A stretch of 64,000 nt of DNA from positions 4,094,001-4,158,000 of the forward strand of contig NC_087074.1 of assembly GCF_026151205.1 (NCBI RefSeq). The letters run 5' to 3'. The DNA comes from Bolinopsis microptera. Lineage: Eukaryota > Ctenophora > Tentaculata > Lobata > Bolinopsidae. This document shows, one piece after another, positions 33,003 through 44,330 of this stretch. The translations under genes and the position numbers were made by a program. Within the stretch, counting starts at the first letter, position 1. The number at the start of each line of letters is the position of its first letter. Below the pieces are notes generated by a model. The model ran no database searches and was not told the DNA's origin. It worked only from the letters and a program-made list of their open reading frames with translations.

Positions 33003-34233
33003 CAGGGTGAGTTGAAAATAGTGTGTAGAATGTAAAAATCGATAATTTTTTTTATGAAGGAGCAAATTTTGAAAGGTGAATTGCTATCAGTTCATAAACG
33101 TTACAAATTTCATTCTTGCCTCTCATTTGATTCTAACTCATAATTTGGTTGATTTTTGGGCAGTATCGAGATAGCCCGACCACTGTCCACGAACATCTGT
33201 CTACCAGATCATATTACTGCATAATAACAGTATCCCCTGAATCAAGCAGGGTTCACATCATCCCCTGAATCAAGCAAACATCACAAACATCCTTGCTCCC
33301 ATCACCTCCAGTCGATGTATTGCAGCCTAGTCCTCCAGTTGCAGTTGATCACCCCCCTTCTACAAGCAGAGTAGGACCCATTCGGAGCAGACGGCGAACA
33401 CAAACAGACGCACTTATTCACGAAAAATACCCCATCAATTATTATAGTGGAGGATGTTTACTCGGGCACATCCGTCAGCATCCGTCATTTGAATCGTAAT
33501 CAATAGTTTGACCCAGTAATTTACTACGCTACAATTAATTATGCTAGTCGTAACTAATTGCATCCAAGATACCATACATACCATTCATATGATCTGGTAA
33601 CCAATCAACTATTCACAAACACCTGTTGCTTGATTCAGGGGATACTGTTATTATACAGTAATATGATCTGGTAGACAGGTGTCCGCGGACAGTTGTCCGC
33701 GGACAGTGGTCGGGCTATCTCGACACTGCCGATTTCTGGCAGTTTTCCAAAAATTCGTAAATTCGTCCTAATGGGGTTCTCAAATCGCGTGCCCTGAAAA
33801 TCGAGTCTAAAAATCTATCTCCTCCTACATTTTTTGAGCAATCACCCTGAAACTTTCAGGATATGTTTTAGCGATCATTTAAAAGAGATGAGCCAAACAG
33901 AATTTTGAGATAGGGCTTTAAAAAATTTTTATTCGATTTTTAAAATCTTGGACCTCGTTTTTTGATGGTTTTTCGAGGTCTACGATTTCAAAATCGAAAA
34001 AATTTTTTTAAAAAGGCCACTCTCAAAATTCTGTTTGGCTCATCTCTTCTAAATGATCCCTAAAACATATCCTGAAAGTTTCAGGGTGATTGCTCAAAAA
34101 ATGTAGGAGGAGATAGATTTTTAGACTCGATTTTCAGGGCACGCGATCAAAAATTGCTCGCGCAATACAATAACCACACACGCGCTGACCTTTGAGCCAT
34201 TTACATTCTACACACTATTTTCAACTCACCCTG
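33003..34233. mobile_element. TA-flanked 1.2-kb MITE nested in the TCC tract
   Basis: The terminal inverted repeats of about 36 bases start CAGGGTGAGTTGAAAATAG, flanked by TA at 33001-33002 and 34234-34235, a Tc1/mariner-type arrangement. A second inverted pair lies inside (GATAGCCCGACCACTGTCC near 33171 and its complement near 33705, with TTGATTCAGGGGAT pairs). A third, the hairpin at 33780-34170, is homologous to the TTAA hairpin at 17.6-18.3 kb. It appears to be a composite of successive insertions. No coding capacity. Confidence 0.78.
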
Positions 34234-34807
34234 TAGGTCCTCTTTCTGGGTCCTCCTCCTCCTCCTCCTGGGTCTTCCTGATCCTTCTCCTCCCTCTCAG
34301 TCATCCTCCTCAGTCATCCTCCTCAGTCATCCTCCTGAGCCATCCTTCTGAGCCATCCTCCTCAGCCATCCTTCTCAGCCATCCTCCTCAGTACTCTTCA
34401 GTACTCTTCAGTCCTCAAAATGTTTGTCCGCTAATGTCCACCAATGTCCGCTAATGTCCACCAATGTCCATACAAGTCCGCCAATGTCCGTCCGGGTCCG
34501 CCAATGTCCGTCCGAGTCCGCCAATGTCCGTCCGAGTCCGCCAATGTCCGTCCGAGTCCGCCAATGTCCGTCCGTGTCCGCCAATGTCCCAAAAAACACG
34601 TCCGTTGTCTCATAGAATCCAAAAAGGACAGGACATAGGCGGACATAGACGGACATGACACCCCCCCCCCCCATTTTTAAGCTGACTTGTCGATGAACTA
34701 TTAATCATTATAGCCATAATAATTTGTTGTCTATTCACATATATTTACATTCAATTTAAAATACATATTAAAATATAGCGTTTGAAAATATATCTATCTC
34801 ACGAACG

Positions 34808-37800
34808 TTAAAGCTTTGAAGACAACAAATTTTTGGGGATAGCAAAATAGATAAGCGCCGCAAAAACAACAATCAAACTGTTCAAGAGCTCCTGCTTGTT
34901 CTCAAAGAACTCGATAATATCCTCAAAAGATAACGAGCCCCTCGTGACAGGAACATCAGAGATAAGATACTGAAGATCAGCTTGTAACAGAAACCTATCA
35001 CCACTGAACTGAGTGATAGAACCGTGTTCTAAACTGAAGGTGACATTGGTGATGTCCTCCCCAGAAAGGGTGTTGTTCTTGTGGTATATTTTAATGTGGA
35101 GATATGAGGGGAGGTAATCACAGAGCTCTGTTTCTGTGATATCAGTAATGTTTAGTGGGTTAGTAAGGGTGGCTGTTATCAGGGAACTATTTCCGGGAGT
35201 TGATCCTATCATAGTCCCGTTCTCTATTATCTGGAAGTAGCCTTTTAGAAGTGAATCGTACAGTGCTGAACAGTTCTGTTTGATGTTGTTGTCCTGGATG
35301 ATCTTGTAACATTGGACGATAGTAGATACTCTGAATTCGGGGGTATTTCTTTTCTTATCATCATCACAGTTGCCATACTGGGGCAGTTGGAATGTGCCAG
35401 ATGATACAAGGAGTGGTTCGTGCCGTTTGTATCCTATCTCTGGGGGCATTTCTTTAGCAATCACCGATTTCATATCAGCTGATTTGTAGACCACACTATA
35501 TGACGTCATCACGCTATCAACATTCCTGAGGTCCTGTATAGTGATTGTAGCGGTGATATAGATTATAACACCAGAGGAGATAGATACTTCGTACAGCACT
35601 CCTGTAACTGCATGCTCACAGGATTGATCCTGCAGGATTTTCGAGGCCAAGTTGTTGATAATCACTCCGTCCTTTTTGTAGAGTACTTTTATTATAGCTT
35701 CTGAAGCTTCATTTGAATTCACTCCGTTTGAGTATACACGTGTAAACCTGTGATTATTATTGTAGTGATTTATCTATGTCTTGATAGTACAAAGTTGGTG
35801 GGTTCAGTCATAAGAGGGAACCAAAGTTGAGTGAGTTTTGGGATAAAGGTTTTGAGTGATGATTACAACGAAGGAATGACGGTTTTAAAAGTACTATGAT
35901 TATCACATAAAAGGCTAGCTTATATAACATCTGAACCGAAAGTAAGAGTACTTTCTTGACAAAAGTCAAATACAAGGAAATACTTTCGAGAAAACCATAG
36001 TATATAGTTAACTTTAGCAGGGTAGTGTTGGTTATGTGCCTAACCTGGTGAGCACAGTGGATATCCTTGCTGTACGGCTAGTTAAACAAGGAATTGAAAC
36101 TGTGGGGCTCCGTGCAGACCAACCTACCTGTGGCTAAAGCTCTAATATACAAACACAATACAATGTGTGACCTGTGAGCCACTGATTTAGTAGGATGATC
36201 ATTATATAATTATATCCGATAAATAACTTTAACAATATTGAGAACAAGTTAACACATACCATCCGCAAGGATCGACGGAACGTTCTGTAGGACTAAGGTA
36301 AGAGCGGGCACTGAAAGCTCCCCCAAACTCCATATTGCAATTATCTGTAACCTCTCTACTACAAATAGCATGGGAGTTCTCCAGTAATTTTAACGGGTCA
36401 GCTGAGATGCAGGATCGTCCTACTCTACCTGGAATTATTCTGGACGTTAATTAATTTAAGTTATTAAATCTTCCAAAATATATTCCTGTATAAAACCTCG
36501 ATCAAAGTAAATGAAAAACAAAAACAAAATTGAAAAAAAATTAGCAAATACCTGGTAAGGTGAGGAAACCCTTCACGTCAGTGTTCTCATCTAGAGAAAT
36601 GAGAGTGAAGATTGGATATCCTTTTGTAGATTTTGACGATGATGTGGGTATACCGGCGATGTTGCTATCATCCCACTCATTCTCCGCTGTGAAACTGGGA
36701 TTGGAAGATCTAATTTTCTGTTAGTTTTCCGTTTTGGAAGGTTTTGGAAGGTTTCGAGTCCCAAAATCGATTTTCTACAAATATGACTTTTGATATATAA
36801 TGTTTTGAATATAATGTAGTCATGCTTGAAAGCTCGAGTGATCAGAATTCGTGAAATAGTAACCTTCGGTTGACAAAATTGAAGTATCTGCCGAGAAAAG
36901 CAGAGTTGGAAGTCTTGATGCACAAAGCTCGTTCCCAGGGGGAGACGTTACTGACGTCAGAACACGACGGAGTTATTCTAACAGTGTGGTCACCTCCCTT
37001 AGGTCCTTCGATACAGCTGCTGAACGACTCTTCCTGGGGATAGGGGAAATAAATTCGGCCATATTTTAGACAATTATAATGTTACATAAATAATTATTGG
37101 GAGCACTTGGATTATTAGTATTTTAGGGGCAGTAGTATTCGACGGAACATAACACCTCTTTGCAGTGAAATAGACAAGTACCTGTACATCTGAGCAATCT
37201 GAATCACAACAACACCGATGATCACAGAAACCTGGAGTTTTATCACAAGAACAAGGTACAGAAACATACTCATCGAAGTCAATTTTCTCTCCGACAATAT
37301 TGCTCGCTTCACTATTGTCAAATTCAAACACAAATGTATCAGAAGTTGTGCCAGAAGTGCACTTTATCCCATATACCCCTGATAGCACAGCTGAGTCCTT
37401 TGGAAAGACGTGGTACACACCAGGGTCAGACTGCGACTCTTCCAATACCAGATCTTTAAAGTTACCGTTCTTGATTACATCCCCAACAAGAAAAGTACTT
37501 TCTGAAACATCCACTTTGTTTGCAAAACATTCAAGAGCATCTTTAGAAGGAGGAAAAGTGAAGGCAGCAATGGTTGATGTGTTCTTGAAGAGTGTAAGTT
37601 TCTCGAATGAAGATTTTATGTAGAGGACAGGTTTCAGAACTTTCAGTTCTCTACTTACAAACTGATTAGTATTGTAAGTGCATTTTAGAGTGCACTTGCA
37701 AACTGGCCCAACACAGTTACCGTTACTAACTTCAGCTGTGTCTTTGTCATCAAAAAGAAGGATCGATTTTTCATCAACATTAATACATGAACAAAAGTTT

Positions 37801-38273
37801 AGAGTTATATCACCTTGAGTTTCAGCTGTGCGAATTTCTACTTTACCAGTGGTTGGGTCAGCGTATAACTGGTCTAAATGGCACAATCCCAATACTCTCT
37901 CAGTGTCTGATACAATAGATTTAGTCAGTATTTCTGTTTCGTCTTCAACTGAGCAAGAAACTTCAAAAGGAAGAGAAATCGTGAGGCTACCAGAGAACAC
38001 CACATCAACCTTCTGGTTAGAACCCACTGGTAATGTCACAGTTTGAGCTGTAAGTCCGCTGTTACTATTAACGGTTTTACATTTTAGAGAGATCGGGGAG
38101 TCCATACTGTTTGTGTAAAACACAGGGAGGGTAAAGGGTGGGTTTTCATTTGTGTACAAGTCTTCAGTAACAATGAAACTTGACGAATTGACTCCATTCA
38201 TTATGACCATATTGAAAAATAATGTTATCCTCCATAAATACAAGATTTCTTTCTCCTTTATTCTGCTTCCCAT
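34808..38273 (-). CDS. TCTN2: Tectonic-2
   Basis: Five exons: 37182-38273, 36864-37033, 36552-36694, 36260-36428 and 34808-35747. Every phase matches, giving 837 residues (human TCTN2 697). TCTN2 is a single-pass membrane protein of the MKS transition-zone complex. Seen: an N-terminal hydrophobic signal segment (WRITLFFNMVIMNGV), a long N-terminal region typical of TCTN2 ahead of the Cys-rich motif (CSCDKTPGFCDHRCCC at about residues 340-356), then ALCIKTSNSAFLGRYF, many N-glycosylation sequons, and a C-terminal membrane helix (LLNSLIVVFAALIYFAIP) followed by a short basic tail. The far C-terminal helix and the long N-terminal domain separate it from TCTN1/3. It lies between ARL6 (712 bases upstream) and the other tectonic. 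Confidence 0.9.
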
Positions 38274-38985
38274 ACTGCTGAGTCCTGAATTTGGCAGATT
38301 AGCTTTAGTAGTTAATAAATGTTATTACTATAAAAAAGGTACAAATCATGAGATACTATTTAAAGGTAAATTTCAAAACCATTCTAATTCTTTTCTAGGG
38401 CTATTCTAGCACTTTCCAGTAGCCAACCATGCGCATGCATTGGTTACTGGAAGATAATCTACCTAGAAAGCAAAAGCTACTCAGAACAGGAAACAAACCA
38501 TTTTTACAACAATGAAATAAATTAATGCATGTAACTATAATCAATTATCTGACAATCTAAACACAAACATGTTACATAATTATAATAATCTTTGTTATAT
38601 TATTAACACTTTCATGGTTGTCTTATCATAGCTGCACACTAAGAATCACTTACTGTACATTTTATACAATTAACAAGAATATAATGATTTTACTGATTAT
38701 AGAATAAAATAATTTTACAGAGTATACTTCAGGGCAGAAATAATTGCATCACTAGCTAAATCTATTAATTGACTTAATCACAAATTCACAACCCATGATT
38801 TAAAAATGTGAGAAAGGTTTGAAATGATAACACAGAACTATATTGCATATCGAATCATAGGCAGAAGTTGTGATTTGATACCATGAAAAATGTAACAAGG
38901 ATATTTACAAGAGGAAGATTTGGAAAGACTGAATATTTAAGTTTGGTTGTTGAATGCATTCCGAAGGAAAAGCTTTCAATAACTT
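38274..38985. other. ARL6 / TCTN2 spacer
   Basis: AT-rich spacer of 712 bases holding the ARL6 3' UTR and the TCTN2 promoter side. There is a small inverted pair at about 38408-38452 (CTTTCCAGTAGCCAA and TTGGTTACTGGAAGA). Nothing coding was seen. Confidence 0.4.
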
Positions 38986-39531
38986 TCATTGTCGTTTCAG
39001 TCTATATTGACGTATTTGTGCAGCTAACCAGTTGACTCCTTCTCCTAAATTTTCTCCAGTCAGTGCATTACTCCCAAATATCTGCCAAGGTTTATTTCTT
39101 ATTTGATCCAGCTCCAGCTTCAAGGAAACTTGTGAAGGAGACAGGGAATCTCTCACATCCATCTTGTTGCTGTAAACAAGAATTGGTATGCCTTTATTCT
39201 TTATATCATTGTGTTGCAAGAAATTTTCAAGTTCTTCCTTAGCAACGACAATTCTCAGTTTGTCACTACTGTCTACAACCATTATGACACCATCAACATC
39301 GTTGTAATGGGCCTCCCAAAGATTCCTGTACTTCCCTTGACCTGACATATCGAAAACAGTGAAATTGATAGAGGAAGCTGAAAAGCTTTCAACTGAAAAT
39401 CCAACAGTAGGCACAATGTCATGTGATTGCTCTTTGTCTGATTTTAACTTGTTCAGAATTGTAGATTTCCCACTGTTATCAAGTCCAACACATATGATGT
39501 TAGATTTCTTTTTCGAGATTCCACTACCCAT
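38986..39531 (-). CDS. ARL6: ARL6 (BBS3) Arf-like GTPase
   Basis: Single-exon coding region of 181 residues (human ARL6 has 186). ARL6 recruits the BBSome coat to membranes at the ciliary base. Seen: Gly2 for N-terminal modification (MGSGIS), P-loop GLDNSGKST, the switch I threonine in VPTVGFS, switch II FDMSGQGKYRNLWE (near-identical to the ARL6 signature and unlike Arf or other Arls), NKMD for guanine specificity, and a SNALTGE G5 loop. The ATG at 39531 was chosen because it gives the family length and the Gly2 position. A consensus acceptor (CATCATTTCAG|G) ends one base before it, so the 5' UTR is probably spliced. Human ARL6 has several coding introns and this gene has none. Confidence 0.93.
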   Translation of the reverse strand: MGSGISKKKSNIICVGLDNSGKSTILNKLKSDKEQSHDIVPTVGFSVESFSASSINFTVFDMSGQGKYRNLWEAHYNDVDGVIMVVDSSDKLRIVVAKEELENFLQHNDIKNKGIPILVYSNKMDVRDSLSPSQVSLKLELDQIRNKPWQIFGSNALTGENLGEGVNWLAAQIRQYRLKRQ

Positions 39532-40049
39532 CCTGAAATGATGCCTAAATATAATATTCACGTCATACATAACTTAAAAACTTATCAAATGCATTGATTT
39601 TGATTGGTCAATTGTTATAACTTTCTTTGAAAATTTGAAACAAGCTGTGGTATGGGATCGAACTATATTTGAAAGTTTGCTTCTAGGCCCTTGTTTGTCG
39701 AAATTCGAAGTTCGAAAAACATTTAAGCTGAACCACTTTTAAGTTGGATGGACATGCTGATGCCAATGCAATACAACTATTTCAACAATAAAACTCTCAT
39801 AATGGGCCGAGTAGGAGACAATTCTTGGCGAACCACATAATAATTCTGATTCTCATTAGAGATCCGACACACGGGTGTTACGATATCATTAAATCAGTCA
39901 AGCTTCATGTATGTTATGGTTGTAGGTTTGGCATTTTGTGCAGAAGAAAGACAAAACTTCAGGGTTCAGGGCTGTAATCCTAGTGTCACCTAGTTTAGGA
40001 AGATGGTTAAGGATCCGTTGGATCTATGCGAAATTACACTTTTGTGTTA
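39532..40049. other. ARL6 5' flank
   Basis: AT-rich upstream region presumed to carry the ARL6 promoter and a 5'-UTR exon. No motif could be assigned with confidence. Confidence 0.35.
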
Positions 40050-41978
40050 TTCACCTTACTGAGGCAGTCAACCAACGCGTGGCTTTATTTTTATGATATG
40101 ATATGTTTTGATTGTTATTAATAAATACCAAAATTTAAATCTGTTTTCCTAAAAAATTTGTTTTCCTGTGTAATGTCTCCTCAGTTTTATTTATTTTTCA
40201 ATATAAACATTTTTTAAACAGTATATATACATAATGTCACAGTGACCCTGTATATAAAACCGACCCTTCAAAAACTCAATATATTCCCTATCTCAAATAT
40301 CGGGAGAAACGTTTGAATATCACCCTTGGCCTTGTGGGTCCAAGTTCAAATCTAGACTATCTATGTTAACAAAGTTCCTTCTCGCACCTCTGATGTCTCC
40401 CCAGTTGAACTTAGCAATTAGCCAAATGATCGGTGAACCGTGATAGAGGGTCAAATAAAGGGGCGCCCTGACATAAGGCTAAAAATATTTTCATACCCTT
40501 TCAATATATCTACATTGTAGCGTGAGTGTACTAAAAAATAGCACTATACTAATAGTAGTATACTAGTAAAACAAATTTTTTTAGTAAAACAAATTTTATT
40601 TTATACCCACAATCAATTCATATTTAGTTCAAATATTTAAAGTCAAAATAACCATTTCACAAAAGTTTTTTATTATAATAAAATAATTTGTGATACGTGT
40701 TTAAGTGATAAATTAATAAATTAATTTACACTAAAAAATGTACAAAATACACACCATTTTTTGTCATACGTTGTATGACCCGCCGTGCACGAGTGCGCGG
40801 CTCCCCTGTATCGTAGAAACTCTACAGTGAAACGATCGTGGTGGTCACGACGTGATAGAAAAATTGACCAGATATTCCTGTCTCTGTGCGCGGCGCTCTT
40901 TTCGAGAACCTGCATATAGTATACGGAAAATAAAAAAGCCTAAACTAAAAAGCTGGGTAAACAAAACTTATCAAAATTGACAATATAAAACTTGACGGAT
41001 GTTACTCGTCTAAATTTCTTCGAAGTAGCGCGCGCCGCTTTCTTCTTTTGTCATACGTTGTATGACCCGCCGCGCACGAAGTGCGCGGCTCCCCCTGTAT
41101 CGTCAGAACGATAAAGTGAAACGACCGTGGGGGTTGCAACGTGATACAAAAAATGTTGGCCCGACGGCACGAGCTACGAAGTAGCGCGCGCCGGGCCAGA
41201 TCATTAACAATGGTCAATATAAAACTAAAAGCTAGCTGTTGCATTAATGAATGAGGCGGAATGAATGGCGGAACAAAAGGCTGAACTATGAACGTCGCCC
41301 AATAGTTTACAAAATTTGGGTCAGCAAATTGAAAAAAATTAAAATTTAGATCTTTTGATTTACTGAGCTCAATAAATCAAAAAATTATACCCAACTAAAT
41401 TTTAACGTTTAAAAAAAATCCGGAAAAGTCAATGCATATGCGGCACTCGGGTCTTTGGTATTGTCGTCGGTATATTGTCCATTATCTACGTTCTGCTTTC
41501 GTAGTTTAAACAATAGTGAGTTCTAAATATACAGCTTTAAACCGATTAAGTATGAATTGTAGCGCGATGCGTTACTGTGCCGCGCCGCGCACTTAATAAG
41601 GCTTCTTATCTCACAGCGCTGGCTAGATCGGCGAAATGCGCTACTGTGCCGCGCCGAGCTGCCATGAATTGACATCGTCAATTAAAGTATGAATGAATGA
41701 AATACCTAACAATCCGCACTCTAATAATCCAAAAGCATGAGTAACTCGTAGTGATGTATGATTTCTAGAAACTTTAAATTAATTTTGGCGCTCACAGGTC
41801 CTCGTGAATATGCGATCGCCGCATAAGGTTCTGTAAATGCGCAGGGCACCTTCAAGCTTAAATTATTCACCTTACTGAGGCAGTCAACCAACGCGCGGCT
41901 TTATTTTTATGATATGATATGTTTTGATTGTTATTAATAAATACCAAAATTTAAATTTGTTTTCCTAAAAAAATTGTT
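40050..41978 (+). repeat. 1.9-kb repeat block bounded by 110-bp direct repeats
   Basis: Two 110-base direct repeats (about 40050-40160 and 41866-41978) begin TTATTCACCTTACTGAGGC and share ATGATATGATATGTTTTG. Between them lie two R1 copies and one R2 copy. The direct termini could be the ends of a composite element, or two independent insertions of one repeat. No ORF is present. Confidence 0.6.
40755..41150 (+). repeat. Two dispersed repeats, family R1
   Basis: Copies at about 40762-40868 and 41048-41147. Each has GTCATACGTTGTATGACCCG, a GC palindrome (GCGCACGAAGTGCGCGGCTC in the second), GATCGT or GACCGTGG blocks and an end near ACGTGATA. The same sequence is inverted at 1785-1890. It lacks coding potential and is likely a small MITE or SINE. 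Confidence 0.7.
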
Positions 41979-42255
41979 TTACTAATTGTAAATGGTAACA
42001 TCAATCATAAAATTATAAATAATATTAATATATTTGAGGGCAAAGTAAATAATGTGCTAACAGCGACGGGTATGACATTTTATTATATTCTAAATTTTGA
42101 TAATATTGCTTTATTCCAGTAAAGTTTTATTTTTAAGTTACATAATTGTTGTAGGTTTACAACCTACCAGGACGCGCGCCGAGTTGGACTCGTCGTTGTA
42201 GCGCGATGCGTTACTGTGCCGCGCCGCGCACTCAATAAGGCTTCTCACAGCGACA
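41555..42255 (-). repeat. Dispersed repeats, family R2
   Basis: Copies at about 41560-41695 and 42195-42250 carry GCGATGCGTTACTGTGCCGC and CGCACTTAATAAGGCTTC. The sequence just left of the second (42150-42195, TAGGTTTACAACCTACCAGG then GCGCGCCGAG) is the reverse complement of 52749-52792. From 42256 to 43429 I see only AT-rich DNA with a TA run at about 42868-42885. Confidence 0.6.
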
Positions 42256-43429
42256 GTAACGTGAATTCCAGGTTTCCAACTCCCAGCTGCTGGGAGTTGA
42301 AACTACCGGAGCGCATTTTTATTTGAATTCTATTTGGAGTCGAGCGCTACGTTATACTATTATATATAGCCCGTTTCAAGACATTATCCTCATTTGTTCA
42401 GTTTGTCTTTCGATTACGTTTCTACTTTTATTTTAAATCGTGCATGCGAATCTTCTTTATTAATTTTATGAACCAGCTGATTTTCGTAACAGAAGAGATA
42501 TCAAGAATCTATCTTTTGAGCTTTAGTTACGTTTCTTCTCAATTTTGATAGAACATGGAACAGTTGTCGTTTTAGAACTAAGAACCTGTTGTGTTTTGTA
42601 GTAATTAAGCAATCTTGGGCTTTAACCATTTAATTCATTAATTCCGTATGATCTATTACTCAGCAAATTGAAGGTCAGGAATTTTTTCATTTACATTGGG
42701 AACGGTACGATTACCAGCTTATTAAGCAAATACAGAAACTCGACTGACTTGTTTGAGTTTGTGTAAGTTAGTTCAGTTACTAGAAACTAATGTCCTCTTT
42801 TACAGGAACTTCAAAACTGTCAACGCCGGTTTAAATGCTTTTATACAGAAACTGATTTAATATATGTACATATATATATATATATTGTATAAGGCCCTTA
42901 TAATAAGGGTAAGTCAAGATCACTGTCCAATTTTGATGTTTCAATTTTCAATCATTGATTTATGAAGTAGCATGGTTGTTGAATGTTGAAATTGGTTTAA
43001 TAGGCTTGTTCGACTATTTAGGTTCTACTTCTGAGCAGCATAGGCCGATCATAACATATTTCCCCAAAATATCGTATTTCTATATCATTAATATATGTCA
43101 AGAGATACATTACTATGTTACCAGGCCGGCTGTTTGGATTAGTATCCATTATTGCTGAGATTAATTATACATGGTGAGTATATTGACCAATACCAATCGT
43201 TAATTAATCGGTATTTACCTATTATCGGTGTCGTATTTTCAGCTAAATATTAAACAATCGAAACTTAAAAGGACCGTGGCCGTAATTTTGTACCCTCCTA
43301 GTCTTAGGTTATCACACCCCTATTTACCTCTTAATCACAGCCTAAATGTAGGAGTCATGCAATAACATGATTATCGCTTGGGCAAGTTACATTATATTAG
43401 CCTCCTCAGGTGAGCAGTCATGTAGATAT

Positions 43430-44330
43430 ATATTAGCTCTATTCGATTTAGGTAAGAAGTCACAGAAACTTGGAAGCTGATTTATTTGTATCTCTCCTAG
43501 TTCTGTGTAGGCTGCATTAAGGTTAGATGCTAGGGATACAAAATACTTATATTGAATTCATTAGCTATAACTCTGCGATCAGTTATCTTTTCATTGTCTA
43601 TGGTAAATATAGGTCTGATATCACGTTTCTGTTTGCCACGAATTTTATTTATCAGTTCCCAGGTTTTCTTGGAGTTCCCTGAGTTTCAAGAAACTTGTCA
43701 GAATAATATTCAGATACAGCCTTTTAACGAACCTTTTTTAGAGCCTTTCTATATTTCTATATGTAGTCATCATAACGGTATCTTTTATTACAGCAGATAG
43801 AACACAGGCATGTGCCCCCTTTTGTGTCAGTTTCGCCTTGTTTACACTTAACTTTCCTGACTTTCGCCCAGTCATCATACAGTCCATGGCAGTGGTTTAC
43901 TGAGGCTATAATCCCGCCAGTAATCTAGGGGTTGTTCTGGATAGTGCGCTTAGTGGTTTTGGGTACAGCTAGTTTGCAGGTTTCGTCAATGCTGTTTTTA
44001 AAGATATCATGAAAGTAAGTAAAATCTATAATTGGTTCATTGTCTGGTTTGTATTGCATCACTTGATTTAATTGAATGAATATATACTGTTTGACACACT
44101 TCCTCTTGTCTAGTTTGTTACCCAAGACTTCAGCAAATTTATCAGTGTTTGATTTATAATAGTCATAATATTGAGTGTGCTTGTGAATATTTTTGTTCTT
44201 GCTAATTTCCCAGTCAAATATTGTAAATATAGGGAGGTGGTGAGATAATATGTGATCAGTTATGACATTAGGGCTGAAGTAGATAAGAAGTTGTTTTATC
44301 ATTTAATAACCTGAATTTGTGTAGTCGATA
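43430..44330 (-). pseudogene. Decayed non-LTR retrotransposon fragment
   Basis: Minus-strand frames, interrupted by stops and frame changes, give pieces typical of the region between endonuclease and reverse transcriptase of LINE ORF2: ILSHHLPIFTIFD (end of the endonuclease), ITGGIIASVNHCHGLYDDW, KFAEVLGNKLDKRK, and ITDRRVIANEFNKYF near the start of RT. No intact catalytic RT core is present. It is unrelated in detail to the intact LINE at 53.8-58.9 kb. Confidence 0.6.

Larger units (their letters stand above)
31372..34672. mobile_element. 3.3-kb inverted-repeat element with GTCCG arrays and a pyrimidine core
   Basis: The left end GGGGGGGTGTCACGTCCG and the inverted right end GGGGGGTGTCATGTCCG match. 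Flanking ATTTT repeats (31367-31371 and 34673-34677) look like a 5-bp target duplication. Both ends carry arrays of GGACATAGGC/TGTCCG units (31380-31660 and 34424-34660), and a 50-base block containing CATAGAATCCAAAAAGGACA is present at both ends in the same orientation. The interior is a long TCC-rich tract interrupted by a separate TA-flanked MITE. It separates the two tectonic genes. Confidence 0.65.

Noticed and set aside
34408-34674. Several overlapping short frames (WRTRTDIGG-type repeats)
   Set aside because: They arise from the GTCCG motif array at the end of a mobile element and are present in all frames.
43552-43800. Plus-strand 82-codon frame
   Set aside because: It is the antisense shadow of the decayed LINE fragment on the minus strand.
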